Assembly (NCBI RefSeq): GCF_005670685.2
Contig: NZ_CP062008.1
Coordinates: 1,364,001-1,428,000, forward strand
Source: Mycolicibacterium mucogenicum DSM 44124
GTDB taxonomy: Bacteria; Actinomycetota; Actinomycetes; Mycobacteriales; Mycobacteriaceae
Length of the DNA: 64,000 nucleotides
Reading direction: 5' to 3'
In this document: positions 1 through 10,112 of the stretch, piece by piece
How the letters are laid out: every line of letters starts with the position of its first letter
Numbering within the stretch: position 1 is the stretch's first letter
The notes under the pieces: generated by a model
Databases searched by the model: none
What the model saw: the letters and a program-made list of their open reading frames with translations, nothing else
What the model was told of the DNA's origin: nothing
Position numbers and translations under genes: made by a program

Positions 1-17
1 CAACTAGGCCTCAGCCC

Positions 18-61
18 ACGCAAAAGCCCCCGGAATCACCAGATTCTGGGGGCTTTTGCGT
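18..61. terminator. Bidirectional intrinsic terminator
   Basis: Two 20-base arms (18-37 and 42-61) form a near-perfect stem with a four-base loop; the only non-Watson-Crick position is a G-U pair. The run of A at the left foot and of T at the right foot gives a short U tract in either direction. It lies just past the 3' end of the minus-strand TetR gene and probably ends that transcript and one arriving from the left of the window. Confidence 0.75.
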
Positions 62-72
62 TGTCCGTCAGG

Positions 73-672
73 CTACGGCTGGGCCTTGAGGCCCGGCATC
101 ACGTAGCGGCGCACGTGCGCCAGCAGTTCGTCGGCGTTGTTGGCGTCCAGCCGCTGTCCGGGCATCGTCGCCAGTGACAGGATGACGCGCGCGATCCACT
201 CGGCGGCGTCGTCGATATCGGTGTCGGGGTGGATTTCGCCGTTGTCGCGGGCCGCGACGAGGTACCGGGACCAGAAATCGGCGAGGTCGGGCACCAGGCC
301 CTGCACGCCCGCGCCGGCGCAGGCGGCGAACTCGTCGGGCTCCTCGACGCGCAGTTTCATGAGCAGGGCGCCGGGATCGTCATACGCGGTACGGCCGTGC
401 TGGATTCCGGTGATGATCTGGTTGTCCAGGCCTTCGATCGACGCCAGCATGGCGTGCGCGTCGGTCCAGTAGGCGTTGTTGAGCCGGACGATCGCGGCAC
501 CCAGCAGCGTCACCTTGTCGGGGAAATGCCGGTACAGCCAGCCGCGGGAGACGCCGGCAGCCTCGGCGACCTCGGATACCGTCGTGGCGCGAATTCCCTT
601 GGCGCGCATGCACTCTTCAGCGGCATCGATCAACCGATCACGCACGCTTCTCGGGGATTCTGGACTTGCCAC
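73..672 (-). CDS. TetR/AcrR family transcriptional regulator
   Basis: A 199-residue protein of usual TetR length. The N-terminal helix-turn-helix covers roughly residues 10-55, with the typical pattern TTVSEVAEAAGVSRGWLYRHF followed by DK. The rest is a divergent helical ligand-binding domain. The start is GTG at 672 with a GAGGAG ribosome site about eight bases upstream. It is transcribed away from the acyl-CoA ligase gene that begins at 821, with about 150 bases between them, so it is the natural candidate to regulate that gene and itself. The ligand cannot be inferred; fatty acyl-CoA would fit the neighbour, but that is a guess. Confidence 0.88.
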   Translation of the reverse strand: MASPESPRSVRDRLIDAAEECMRAKGIRATTVSEVAEAAGVSRGWLYRHFPDKVTLLGAAIVRLNNAYWTDAHAMLASIEGLDNQIITGIQHGRTAYDDPGALLMKLRVEEPDEFAACAGAGVQGLVPDLADFWSRYLVAARDNGEIHPDTDIDDAAEWIARVILSLATMPGQRLDANNADELLAHVRRYVMPGLKAQP

Positions 673-732
673 CGGGATGTCTCCTCACATGTCAACCGGG
701 CGAACGACGATTCTGCCAGGGTGCTGACCCTG

Positions 733-760
733 TTGCGCTACCCGTCAGCCATGGTAGACA
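733..760 (+). promoter_or_regulatory. Candidate promoter for the acyl-CoA ligase gene
   Basis: TTGCGC (733-738), a 16-base spacer and TAGACA (755-760) resemble a SigA-type mycobacterial promoter and would place a transcript start near 767, about 55 bases before the proposed ATG at 821. Motif match only. Confidence 0.35.
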
Positions 761-820
761 CTTTCAAGAATCTGTTCACTCCGGGCGGTACTCGTGATCG
801 CCCACGCACCGGGAGCCCAC

Positions 821-2383
821 ATGGCGGACACCCTTCAGCAGTTGCTTCGCGAACGCGCCGACCAGGACACCGTCGCCGTCAAGTACGGCGAGACGACCTG
901 GACCTGGCGAGAGTACGTCGCCGGAGCACAGGCACAGGCCGCCGCACTGATCAGCGAGGCCGACCCGCTGCGGCCGCTGCACGTGGGCACGCTGCTGGGC
1001 AACACCCCCGACATGCTCACGGCGCTCGCCGCCGCGGCCCTGGGCGGCTACGTGCTGTGCGGCATCAACAACACCCGTCGCGGTGAGGCGCTTGCCCGCG
1101 ACATCGCCCGCGTCGAATGCCAGATCGTCCTCGTCGACGCCCAACACCGCGACCTGCTCGACGGTCTCAGCCTGCCCGGCGTCACCGTCGTCGACGTCAC
1201 CGCGACCGACTGGCCGCAGCAGGACCTGACCCCGCATCGTGAAGTCGGGCCCGATGACACCTTCATGATGATCTTCACCTCCGGCACCAGCGGTGAGCCC
1301 AAGGCCGTCGAGGTGGCGCACTCCATCGTGCTGTTCTCCGCGGTGGCGCTCGTGCAGCGCTACGAGCTGACCGCCAACGACACGTGTTATCTGGCGATGC
1401 CGCTGTTCCACTCCAACGGCGTCTACGCCGGCTGGGGAGTCGCAGTCGGTGCCGGTGCGGCGATGGCGCCCGCGCAGTTCTCCGCGTCGGGGTTCCTCCC
1501 GGATATCCGCCGCTACGGCGCGACCTACATGAACTACGTCGGCAAGCCGCTGGCCTACATCCTGGCTACCGCCGAGCAGCCCGACGACCACGACAACCCG
1601 CTGCGCGTGGCGTTCGGCAACGAGGCCGCCGACCGCGACATCGACGAATTCAGCCGCCGCTTCGGCTGCAGCGTGTGGGACGGCTTCGGCTCGACCGAGC
1701 TTGCGATCATCATCACCCGCTCCGAGGGCACCCCCGCCGGCAGCGTCGGCAAGGGTTTCCCCGGCGTCGCCGTCTACGATCCCGAGACGGTCCAGGAGTG
1801 CGAGGTGGCGCGCTTCGACGACACCGGCGCCCTGATCAATGCCGAGGCGGCCACCGGCGAGCTGGTGAACACCAACGGCAGCGGCATGTTCCGCGGCTAC
1901 CACAACGACCAGGGCGCGACGGATGAACGGCTGCGGCACGGCATGTACTGGTCGGGCGACCTGGCCTACCGCGACGCCGACGGCTGGATCTACCTCGCGG
2001 GCCGCACCGCCGACTGGATGCGCGTGGACGGAGAGAACATCACGGCGGCGCCCATCGAACGAATCCTGTTGCGGCACCCCGTGATCAGCCGTGTCGCGGT
2101 CTACCCGGTACCCGACGAGTTCGTCGGCGACCAGGTGATGGCCGCCATGGTGCTGCGCGACGGCCAGACCCTCGACCCGAAGTCGTTCGCGGAATTCCTC
2201 GCCACGCAGCCGGACATGTCGCCGAAGTCGTGGCCGCGGTACGTGTGGCTCGCCGACGATCTGCCCAGCACCGCGACCAACAAAATCCTCAAGCGGGAAC
2301 TGGTTGCGCTGGGCACCGATCCGGCGGGCCGGGTGGTGTGGAAACGCGACGGCACGGAGTACGCGACTCTCGCCGAAAACTGA
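821..2383 (+). CDS. FadD-type acyl-CoA synthetase (AMP-binding)
   Basis: An ANL-superfamily ligase that would activate a carboxylic acid as acyl-adenylate and transfer it to CoA. The phosphate-binding motif TSGTSGEPK is near residues 153-161, a GFGSTE adenylate motif is in the middle, GDLAYRDADGWIYLAGR marks the hinge, and a C-terminal Lys lies in NKILKREL. I use ATG at 821, preceded by GGGAG at good spacing, giving 520 residues; an in-frame GTG at 794 would add nine. It is divergent from the TetR gene. The sequence resembles the mycobacterial FadD1/FadD17 branch from memory; I cannot fix the paralogue or substrate. Confidence 0.88.
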   Translation: MADTLQQLLRERADQDTVAVKYGETTWTWREYVAGAQAQAAALISEADPLRPLHVGTLLGNTPDMLTALAAAALGGYVLCGINNTRRGEALARDIARVECQIVLVDAQHRDLLDGLSLPGVTVVDVTATDWPQQDLTPHREVGPDDTFMMIFTSGTSGEPKAVEVAHSIVLFSAVALVQRYELTANDTCYLAMPLFHSNGVYAGWGVAVGAGAAMAPAQFSASGFLPDIRRYGATYMNYVGKPLAYILATAEQPDDHDNPLRVAFGNEAADRDIDEFSRRFGCSVWDGFGSTELAIIITRSEGTPAGSVGKGFPGVAVYDPETVQECEVARFDDTGALINAEAATGELVNTNGSGMFRGYHNDQGATDERLRHGMYWSGDLAYRDADGWIYLAGRTADWMRVDGENITAAPIERILLRHPVISRVAVYPVPDEFVGDQVMAAMVLRDGQTLDPKSFAEFLATQPDMSPKSWPRYVWLADDLPSTATNKILKRELVALGTDPAGRVVWKRDGTEYATLAEN

Positions 2384-2460
2384 TTTCGGCGGTTGTGTCC
2401 CCTCAATGGGTCCCCGTTCGTCTCATTGCTGTTGGACGATCAACCCAGAAGGAGACAACG

Positions 2461-2808
2461 ATGAAATACGCAACGCTGATCTACATCAAGCCGGGCAGCC
2501 ACGACACCGACATCACCGAGGAAGAGCACGCGGCCCTGACGGCCGAGTACGCGGCGCTTCGTCAGGACCCGCAGTGCGTCGGTGGCGGCCACCTGCAGCC
2601 CGTCGAAACCGCAACATCGGTTCGGGCCGACCTGATCACCGACGGTCCCTTCGCCGACACCAAAGAGGTGTTCGCCGGCTATTTCGTCATCGACGCCGAG
2701 AATCTCGACGAGGCCCTCAAATTCGCCCAGCGGATCCCGGCCGTGCGACTCGGTGGCGGCGTCGAAGTGCGGCCGCTCTTCGAGACCCCATTTGAGGGTG
2801 CCCACTGA
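2461..2808 (+). CDS. DGPF-domain (YCII-related) protein
   Basis: A 115-residue protein beginning MKYATLIY and carrying TDGPFADTKEVFAGYFVI near residues 60-77, the DGPF signature of YCII-related proteins. A strong AAGGAG site precedes the ATG. The stop codon overlaps the next gene, an ECF sigma factor, so the two are probably translationally coupled. DGPF proteins are characteristic genomic partners of the ECF42 sigma group in actinobacteria. The biochemical role of these partners is unclear: catalysis, ligand sensing or a direct role with the sigma factor are all possible. Confidence 0.85.
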   Translation: MKYATLIYIKPGSHDTDITEEEHAALTAEYAALRQDPQCVGGGHLQPVETATSVRADLITDGPFADTKEVFAGYFVIDAENLDEALKFAQRIPAVRLGGGVEVRPLFETPFEGAH

Positions 2809-3998
2809 TCGACGCGATCTTCCAGCGCGAGTGGGGCCGGGTCCTGGCCGCGCTCATCGGCATCCTCGGCGACTTCGAGCTCGCCGAGGATGCCGCGCAG
2901 GAGGCATTCGTCCGCGCGGCCGAACGGTGGGCCCGCGACGGTGTGCCCGACGCGCCGGTGGCCTGGCTGGTGCGCACCGGTCGCAATCTCGCGATCGACC
3001 GCTTGCGCCGCGAGCAGACGCTGCGCGCCAAAACCCGGCTGCTCCAAGCGGATCAACAGGCAACCACCATGGATGACATCGACCTCGATGACAGCACCAT
3101 CGGCGACGAGCGCCTGCAGCTGATCTTCATGTGCTGCCATCCGGCCCTGGCGCGTGAGGCCCAGGTGGCACTGACGCTGCGGGCTCTCGGCGGGCTGACC
3201 ACGGCCGAGATCGGGCGGGCGTTCCTGGTTTCCGAGGACACCATGAAGCGCCGCCTGTCCCGCGCCAAGACCAAGATCAAGGCGACGAACATCCCGTTCG
3301 CCCTGCCGGCCGACCGGCTGCTGCCCGACCGCGTGGCGGCGGTGCTCGCGGTGATCTACCTGATCTTCAACCAGGGCTTCACCGAGCGGGGCGACCTCGC
3401 GGCCGAAGCGATCCGCCTCGGCCGCCTCCTGGCCGACCTCTTGGTCGACGAGCCCGAGGCCTACGGGCTGCTGGCCTTGATGCTGCTACACGATTCGCGG
3501 CGCTCGGCCCGCGTCGTCGACGGCCGGGTGGTGCCCCTCGCCGAACAGGACCGGACCCGGTACGACCAGGCCAAGGTCGACGCTGGACGGGCCGCGCTGG
3601 ACCGCGCGCTGGCCCTGCGGCTGGCCGCCGGGCCATACGTTCTGCAGGCCGCCATCGCTTCGCTGCAGGCCGACGAGGAAATCGACTGGCACGAGGTCGT
3701 GGTCCTGTACGAGCGGCTCGAGGCGCTCACCGGATCGCCCGTCGTGGCGCTCAATCGTGCGGTGGCCGTCGCCGAGGCCGGCGATCCCGTCCGGGCGCTG
3801 GAGCTCATCGATGCCCTTGACCTGGGCGATTACCGCTATCTGCCGTCGACTCGCGCGGAGCTGCTGCGCCGCTTGGGCCGGACCGATGAGGCGCGGAGCG
3901 CGTTCGAGCGCGCCCTGGCGTTGGCGACGACCGAGCCGGAGCGACGATTTCTGGAGCGTCGCCTGGCCGAGCTGGGGCAGTGCAGTGCCGAGGAATAG
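2805..3998 (+). CDS. ECF sigma factor, ECF42-like, with C-terminal TPR-like extension
   Basis: Region 2 covers roughly residues 5-80 (AEDAAQEAFVRAAERW, then WLVRTGRNLAIDRLRRE), region 4 residues 105-160 (GGLTTAEIGRAFLVSEDTMKRRLSRAK). A long helical, TPR-like extension follows, with LIFNQGF and LNRAVAVAE typical of ECF42 proteins. The conserved N-terminus (LIDAIFQREWGRVLAALIG) can be reached in frame only from a CTG at 2805, which overlaps the upstream stop as CTGA; the frame is closed by TGA at 2793 and the first canonical start is GTG at 2943, which would remove much of region 2. I therefore call CTG initiation, giving 397 residues. ECF42 members generally lack an anti-sigma factor, and none is visible here. 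Confidence 0.8.
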   Translation: MIDAIFQREWGRVLAALIGILGDFELAEDAAQEAFVRAAERWARDGVPDAPVAWLVRTGRNLAIDRLRREQTLRAKTRLLQADQQATTMDDIDLDDSTIGDERLQLIFMCCHPALAREAQVALTLRALGGLTTAEIGRAFLVSEDTMKRRLSRAKTKIKATNIPFALPADRLLPDRVAAVLAVIYLIFNQGFTERGDLAAEAIRLGRLLADLLVDEPEAYGLLALMLLHDSRRSARVVDGRVVPLAEQDRTRYDQAKVDAGRAALDRALALRLAAGPYVLQAAIASLQADEEIDWHEVVVLYERLEALTGSPVVALNRAVAVAEAGDPVRALELIDALDLGDYRYLPSTRAELLRRLGRTDEARSAFERALALATTEPERRFLERRLAELGQCSAEE

Positions 3999-4040
3999 TC
4001 ACCGGCCCGCAGGCGTTTAGGACCTTGGCGGCTGACCTGG

Positions 4041-4046
4041 CATAAT
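4041..4046 (+). promoter_or_regulatory. Candidate -10 element upstream of rpmE
   Basis: CATAAT, preceded by TGG, is an AT-rich patch about 80 bases before the rpmE start in an otherwise GC-rich spacer. No good -35 box is seen at standard spacing, so this is tentative. Confidence 0.35.
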
Positions 4047-4126
4047 CGACCGCCGAACCCCCTCGGTTCCGGTTCACGTCCGAATTCTCGGGCGACCCGG
4101 CGCCATCGAACACAGAGGACCATGAA

Positions 4127-4363
4127 ATGAAATCGGGTATTCACCCCGCATACGTCGAGACCACTGTGGTCTGCGGTTGCGGCAACAGCTTCCAGACTCG
4201 TAGCACCAAGGAAAGCGGCAACATCGTTGTCGAGGTGTGCTCGCAGTGCCACCCGTTCTACACGGGCAAGCAGAAGCTTCTCGACACCGGCGGCCGCGTG
4301 GCCCGCTTCGAGAAGCGGTACGGCAAGCGCACCGCCGGCTCGAAGGCCGCGTCCGAGAGCTAG
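4127..4363 (+). CDS. rpmE: 50S ribosomal protein L31 (zinc-binding type)
   Basis: A 78-residue L31 protein of the large ribosomal subunit. The zinc-binding cysteines are visible as CGCG near residues 16-19 and CSQC near 37-40, followed by the family signature HPFYTGKQK. The cysteine-containing form is replaced by a Cys-free paralogue under zinc limitation in many actinobacteria; this copy is the zinc-bound type. It starts at ATG 4127 after GAGGACC. It lies directly upstream of prfA, the conserved mycobacterial order. The rho gene that normally precedes this block is not within the window. Confidence 0.97.
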   Translation: MKSGIHPAYVETTVVCGCGNSFQTRSTKESGNIVVEVCSQCHPFYTGKQKLLDTGGRVARFEKRYGKRTAGSKAASES

Positions 4364-4370
4364 CTTCGTC

Positions 4371-4415
4371 AACGGCGCCCGATCTGTCGCATTCGCGTCA
4401 GGTCCGGGCGCCGTT
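4371..4415 (+). terminator. Hairpin between rpmE and prfA
   Basis: Arms at 4371-4381 (AACGGCGCCCG) and 4405-4415 pair perfectly over 11 bases, with a 23-base loop, followed by a short T run. It sits just after the rpmE stop and may terminate or attenuate transcription before prfA. Confidence 0.6.
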
Positions 4416-4462
4416 TTCGTATCCAGCATCCGGCACCCCAGATCAACCGCAGGAGTCCGAAA

Positions 4463-5537
<1,075 letters not shown>

Positions 5538-5545
<8 letters not shown>

Positions 5546-6371
5546 CATCCGGCAGGCGCTCGACGAGGCCACCACGACGTTGGCTGCGGCGGGCATCGAT
5601 TCCGCCCGCGTCGACGCCGAGTACCTGGCGGCGCACATCGCCGGAGTCGATCGGGCCCGTCTGCTGTTCGTCGAGCCCGACGCGACGTTCTTCGCGGGCT
5701 ACAGCGACGTCGTCGCGCGTCGCGCGCAGCGAATTCCCTTGCAGCACTTGATCGGAACCGCGGCATTCGGTCCGGTGGAAGTGCACGTCGGTCCGGGTGT
5801 GTTCATCCCACGGCCCGAGACCGAGGCCCTGCTGGAGTGGGCCATGAACCAGCCGCTGCCGTCGAGCCCGGTGATCGTGGACCTGTGCACGGGCTCGGGA
5901 GCGCTGGCCCTGGCCCTCGCGCACACCTGGCCGCAGGCGCAGGTCGTGGCAGTCGAGAAGTCCCCGGAAGCGTTGGTCTACGCCCGGCGCAACTGCGCCG
6001 GCAGCACCGTCGAGGTGCTGGAAGCTGATGTCACCGTTCCCAGCCTGCTGTCAGACAGGACCGGCACAGTGGACCTGCTGGTGTCCAACCCGCCGTACAT
6101 CCCCGACGGCGCCGACCTCGACCCCGAAGTCATCGACCACGACCCGGCCGGCGCCCTGTTCGGCGGGCCCGACGGTATGTCCGTCATCGTGCCGATCATC
6201 GCGCTGGCGGCCCGGTTGTTGCGTCCCGGCGGCAAGTTGGGGATCGAACACGACGACACCACAGCCGATCAGGTGGTGGCCGCCTTGGACCGCGACGGTA
6301 CGTTCGGTGACATCACCGCGCGGCGCGATCTGACCGGGCGGCCCCGGTTCGTCACCGCGACCCGACGGTAA
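5538..6371 (+). CDS. prmC: Release factor glutamine N5-methyltransferase
   Basis: A 277-residue SAM-dependent methyltransferase that modifies the Gln of the GGQ motif of release factors. An N-terminal helical substrate-binding domain (about residues 1-90) is followed by a Rossmann-type domain with [15 protein letters not shown] for SAM binding and the NPPY catalytic motif in [10 protein letters not shown], diagnostic of glutamine/adenine amide methylation. GTG at 5538 lies inside the end of prfA, as is common for this pair. The next gene, tsaC, follows after 45 bases. Confidence 0.96.
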
Positions 6372-6416
6372 AACGGGTCATGGCAACCGACGAAACGCTT
6401 GCGTGAGGAGTGATGC

Positions 6417-7076
6417 ATGGAGACGTTCGACTGCGGTGATGCGGCCAAGCGCGCCACCGGGATCGCCTCGGCTATCAGTGCGCTCAAGGGCGGCCGCCTG
6501 GTCGTGCTGCCCACCGACACCGTCTACGGCCTGGGCGCCGACGCCTTCAACAGTGAGGCCGTCGCGGCGCTGCTGGCCGCGAAGGGGAGGGGCCGCAACA
6601 TGCCGGTCCCGGTTCTCGTCGGCTCCTGGCGCACCATCGACGGGCTCGTCTACGCCGTGCCCCCGGCCGCCCGGGATCTGATCGAGGCGTTCTGGCCCGG
6701 CGCGTTGAGCCTTGTCGTGCGGCAGGCCCCGTCACTGTCGTGGGATCTCGGTGACACCAACGGCAGCGTGATGCTGCGCATGCCCCTGCATCCGGTGGCG
6801 ATCGAGCTGCTGCGCGAGGTCGGCCCCATGGCCGTGTCCAGCGCCAACATCTCGGGTCAGCCGCCCGCGGTCAACGCCGACGAGGCGCGGGCGCAGCTGG
6901 GCGACAAGGTCGAGGTGTACCTGGACGCCGGACCGGCGACCAAGCAGTCCGCGTCCACCATCGTCGACCTCACCGGCACGACGCCGCGGGTGCTGCGGGA
7001 AGGGCCGATCTCCCTCGCGCAGATCGCCGAAGTGCTCAGCGTCGAAGCGGAGTCCCTGACCGGCGAGGTGTCGTGA
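6417..7076 (+). CDS. tsaC: Threonylcarbamoyl-AMP synthase (YrdC/Sua5 family)
   Basis: Makes threonylcarbamoyl-AMP from threonine, bicarbonate and ATP, the first step of t6A37 modification of ANN-decoding tRNAs. The 219-residue protein is a YrdC domain with PTDTVYGLGADAF near residues 35-47 and KGRGRNMPVPVLV shortly after, with SSANISG towards the C-terminus. It is the short, YrdC-only type without a separate Sua5 domain. A GAGGAG site precedes the ATG. The stop overlaps the GTG of wecA as GTGA. Confidence 0.95.
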   Translation: METFDCGDAAKRATGIASAISALKGGRLVVLPTDTVYGLGADAFNSEAVAALLAAKGRGRNMPVPVLVGSWRTIDGLVYAVPPAARDLIEAFWPGALSLVVRQAPSLSWDLGDTNGSVMLRMPLHPVAIELLREVGPMAVSSANISGQPPAVNADEARAQLGDKVEVYLDAGPATKQSASTIVDLTGTTPRVLREGPISLAQIAEVLSVEAESLTGEVS

Positions 7077-8269
7077 CCGTAGTTGCCGACGCAGGCCGGC
7101 TGCTCGCGCAGATCGATCGGGGCACCGGGGTTCCGCTCCGGGAGCTCGTGCTCGTCGGGCTCACCGCGGCGATCATCACCTACTTCGCCACGGGCTGGGT
7201 GCGGGCGCTGGCGTTTCGTTTCGGTGCCGTCGCCTACCCGCGCGAACGCGACGTCCACGTCCAGCCGGTCCCGCGCATGGGTGGGCTGGCCATGTACGTC
7301 GGAGTGGCCGCCGCGGTCTTGCTGGCGTCCCAATTGCCCGCACTCACCCGAGGTTTCGTCTATTCGTCCGGTATGCCGGCGGTGGTGGTGGCGGGCGGCC
7401 TGATCATGCTGATCGGCCTGATCGACGACCGCTGGGGCCTGGACGCCCTCACGAAGTTCGCCGGCCAGATCACCGCGGCCAGTGTCCTGGTCACCATGGG
7501 CGTCGCGTGGAGTGTGCTGTACATCCCGATCGGCGGCGTCGGCACCATCGTGCTGGACCAGGCGTCGTCGATCCTGCTGACCCTGGCGCTGACGGTGTCG
7601 ATCGTCAACGCGATGAACTTCGTCGACGGCCTCGACGGCCTGGCCGCCGGCCTCGGGCTCATCACCGCGTCGGCCATCTGCATCTTCTCGGTCGGGCTGC
7701 TGCGCGACCACGGCGGTGACGTGCTGTTCTACCCGCCGGCCGTCATCTCGGTGGTGCTCGCCGGCGCCTGCCTGGGCTTCCTGCCGCACAACTTCCATCC
7801 GGCCCGCATCTTCATGGGGGACTCCGGGTCCATGCTCATCGGCCTGATGCTGGCGGCGGCGTCGACGACGGCGGCGGGCCCGATCTCGCAGAACGCCTAC
7901 GGCGCGCGCGACGTTTTTGCTTTGCTGTCGCCATTCCTGTTGGTCGTTGCGGTGATGTTCGTACCGGCCCTCGACATGCTGCTGGCCATCGTGCGCCGCA
8001 CCCGTGCCGGACTCAGCCCGTTCAGTCCCGACAAGATGCATCTGCACCACCGGCTGCTGCAGATCGGTCACTCGCACCGACGCGTCGTGCTGTTGATCTA
8101 CCTATGGGTGGGCATCGTGGCGCTGGGGGCGGCGAGCACCATTTTCTTCGACCCCCGTTACACCGGTGCGGTGATGCTCGGGGCCATCCTGCTGGCCGCC
8201 ATCTTCACCCTGATTCCGCTGCTGCGGCGGCGCGATGACCTGCCAGAAGGCGAGTACGACAAAAAGTAG
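7073..8269 (+). CDS. wecA: Polyprenyl-phosphate GlcNAc-1-phosphate transferase
   Basis: An integral membrane enzyme that transfers GlcNAc-1-P from UDP-GlcNAc to decaprenyl phosphate, the first committed step of the linker unit joining arabinogalactan to peptidoglycan in mycobacteria. The 398-residue protein has about ten hydrophobic segments and the family motifs GLIDDRWGLD (catalytic Asp pair), NAMNFVDGLDGLA, FMGDSGS and a cytoplasmic His-rich loop HLHHRLLQIGHSHRR. The GTG start overlaps the tsaC stop, so it is coupled to that gene. The ATP synthase genes follow after a 260-base leader. Confidence 0.96.
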   Translation: MTVVADAGRLLAQIDRGTGVPLRELVLVGLTAAIITYFATGWVRALAFRFGAVAYPRERDVHVQPVPRMGGLAMYVGVAAAVLLASQLPALTRGFVYSSGMPAVVVAGGLIMLIGLIDDRWGLDALTKFAGQITAASVLVTMGVAWSVLYIPIGGVGTIVLDQASSILLTLALTVSIVNAMNFVDGLDGLAAGLGLITASAICIFSVGLLRDHGGDVLFYPPAVISVVLAGACLGFLPHNFHPARIFMGDSGSMLIGLMLAAASTTAAGPISQNAYGARDVFALLSPFLLVVAVMFVPALDMLLAIVRRTRAGLSPFSPDKMHLHHRLLQIGHSHRRVVLLIYLWVGIVALGAASTIFFDPRYTGAVMLGAILLAAIFTLIPLLRRRDDLPEGEYDKK

Positions 8270-8528
8270 TAGGCGCCCGTTTTCGGGTGCTCACCATGTG
8301 GTACGGTTCTGGCAGAACCCGAAAAACCTCGCGGGTTGCCGGCCCGGCCCATCGGTTCACACAAGCCGATCGGCGCCGAATGACGACCGACAAAGGGAGC
8401 TTCCCCTTGGGTGATTCCAGTGTGCCCGACGCGCTCGATGTGACCTTCGATACGCTCTGTGGGCACGCACACAGGATTGCCAGGTATATGGGGACGGCAC
8501 TCGTGACCGCGGGATTGAGGTGAACACC
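8270..8528 (+). promoter_or_regulatory. Leader region between wecA and the atp operon
   Basis: This 259-base spacer separates wecA from atpI and is the likely place for the atp operon promoter. It holds a 7-base-pair GC hairpin (8273-8279 with 8284-8290, TTTT loop) just after wecA, and a TGGTACGGT element near 8299-8307 that could be an extended -10. An in-frame 47-codon reading frame from ATG 8380 to TGA 8523 ends in a GTGA overlap with an alternative atpI start; its third-position G+C (about 70% over the last 37 codons, counted by hand) is equivocal and it has no clear ribosome site, so I do not call it a gene. Confidence 0.45.
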
Positions 8529-9002
8529 ATGACGACACCAGCGCAGGACGCGCCTTTGGTGTTGCCGGCAGTGGCTTTTCAGCCCGTGCGTTTGTTTGCT
8601 ATCTCGCTCCTCGTGACAGCCATCGCGCTCGGTGGCGGATACGCAGTGAGCGGCAATCTGAAATTCGGCGCCTTCTTCGGTCTGGGGATGGCGCTCGGTC
8701 TGGCCAACGCCATGATGGTCCGTCGCGCGGTTGCCAAGGTCACCGCCAAGGACCACCCCCTGAAGATGCAGATGGCCGCCAACTCCGCGATGCGGCTGGT
8801 CGCCATCTCGGTGATCGCCCTGCTGATCACGTGGTTCTTCAAGCCAACCGGTATCGGCGTGCTGTTCGGGGTGGCATTGTTCCAGGCGATTCTTGTCATG
8901 AGCACCGCATTGCCGGTGATGAAGAAGGTCCGTGCCGGCCAACGTAACGGTGGCGGCGGCGACCAACCAGAAGCACACGACGGATCAGAAGCAAAGGACT
9001 GA
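8529..9002 (+). CDS. atpI: ATP synthase accessory protein I
   Basis: A small membrane protein (157 residues) that begins mycobacterial atp operons and is thought to assist c-ring assembly or cation supply. Four hydrophobic segments are visible (about residues 25-45, 50-68, 90-110 and 115-135), with a charged, Gly-rich C-terminal tail. The start [11 protein letters not shown] matches the known mycobacterial N-terminus; GAGGTGA lies six bases upstream. An alternative GTG at 8520 would add three residues. Atp subunit a follows nine bases later. Confidence 0.9.
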   Translation: MTTPAQDAPLVLPAVAFQPVRLFAISLLVTAIALGGGYAVSGNLKFGAFFGLGMALGLANAMMVRRAVAKVTAKDHPLKMQMAANSAMRLVAISVIALLITWFFKPTGIGVLFGVALFQAILVMSTALPVMKKVRAGQRNGGGGDQPEAHDGSEAKD

Positions 9003-9010
9003 CGACCCAA

Positions 9011-9763
9011 GTGATTCAACAATTCACCGCCGAGGCCGCCATCGAGGTCGGCCACCACGAGCAGCACGAGCTGTGGGGCTACACCTTCAACGTCGACACG
9101 ATCATCGCCACCAGCGTGGCCGCGGTCATCGTCATCGCGTTGGCCTTCATCGTGAAGGCCAAGGTGACCTCGACCGGAGTGCCCGGCGGTGTGCAGCTGT
9201 TCTTCGAAGCCATCACCATCCAGATGCGCCAGCAGATCGAGACCGCGATCGGTATGAAGATCGCGCCGTTCGTGCTGCCGCTGGCCGTCACGATCTTCAC
9301 CTTCATCCTGATCTCCAACTGGCTCTCGGTCCTGCCGGTGCAGTTCGGTGGAGAAGACGGTGGCGCGAAGGAACTGCTTGCCCCGCCGGCCTCGGACATC
9401 AACTACGTGCTGGCGCTCGCGCTCTTCGTGTTCCTCTGCTACCACGCAGCGGGCATCTGGCGCCGTGGCGTCTTCGGTCACTTCAAGAAGCTGTTGAAGG
9501 GCCACGTCGCGGTCCTCGCGCCGATCAACATCGTCGAGGAGATCGCCAAGCCGGTTTCGCTGTCTCTGCGACTCTTCGGCAACATGTTCGCCGGAGGCAT
9601 CCTGGTCGCGCTGATCGCGATGTTCCCCTGGTACGTGCAGTGGGCGCCGAACGCCATCTGGAAGACCTTCGACCTGTTCGTCGGCCTGATCCAGGCGTTC
9701 ATCTTCGCGCTGCTGACGATCCTGTACTTCAGCCAGTCGATGGAACTCGACGAGCACCACTAA
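9011..9763 (+). CDS. atpB: ATP synthase Fo subunit a
   Basis: The proton-channel stator subunit next to the c-ring. The 250-residue membrane protein has five or six transmembrane helices. The essential Arg facing the c-ring carboxylate is in the conserved helix [17 protein letters not shown], near residue 187. The C-terminal helix reads [21 protein letters not shown], typical of mycobacteria. GTG at 9011 is the first sensible start and matches the expected N-terminal length (IEVGHH near residue 12). It is followed by a 76-base gap with a hairpin and strong ribosome site ahead of atpE. Confidence 0.97.
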   Translation: MIQQFTAEAAIEVGHHEQHELWGYTFNVDTIIATSVAAVIVIALAFIVKAKVTSTGVPGGVQLFFEAITIQMRQQIETAIGMKIAPFVLPLAVTIFTFILISNWLSVLPVQFGGEDGGAKELLAPPASDINYVLALALFVFLCYHAAGIWRRGVFGHFKKLLKGHVAVLAPINIVEEIAKPVSLSLRLFGNMFAGGILVALIAMFPWYVQWAPNAIWKTFDLFVGLIQAFIFALLTILYFSQSMELDEHH

Positions 9764-9799
9764 GTACCCGCAAGACCTGTAGGAACCACAAATAAGACC

Positions 9800-10103
<304 letters not shown>

Positions 10104-10112
10104 TCCGTCGAC

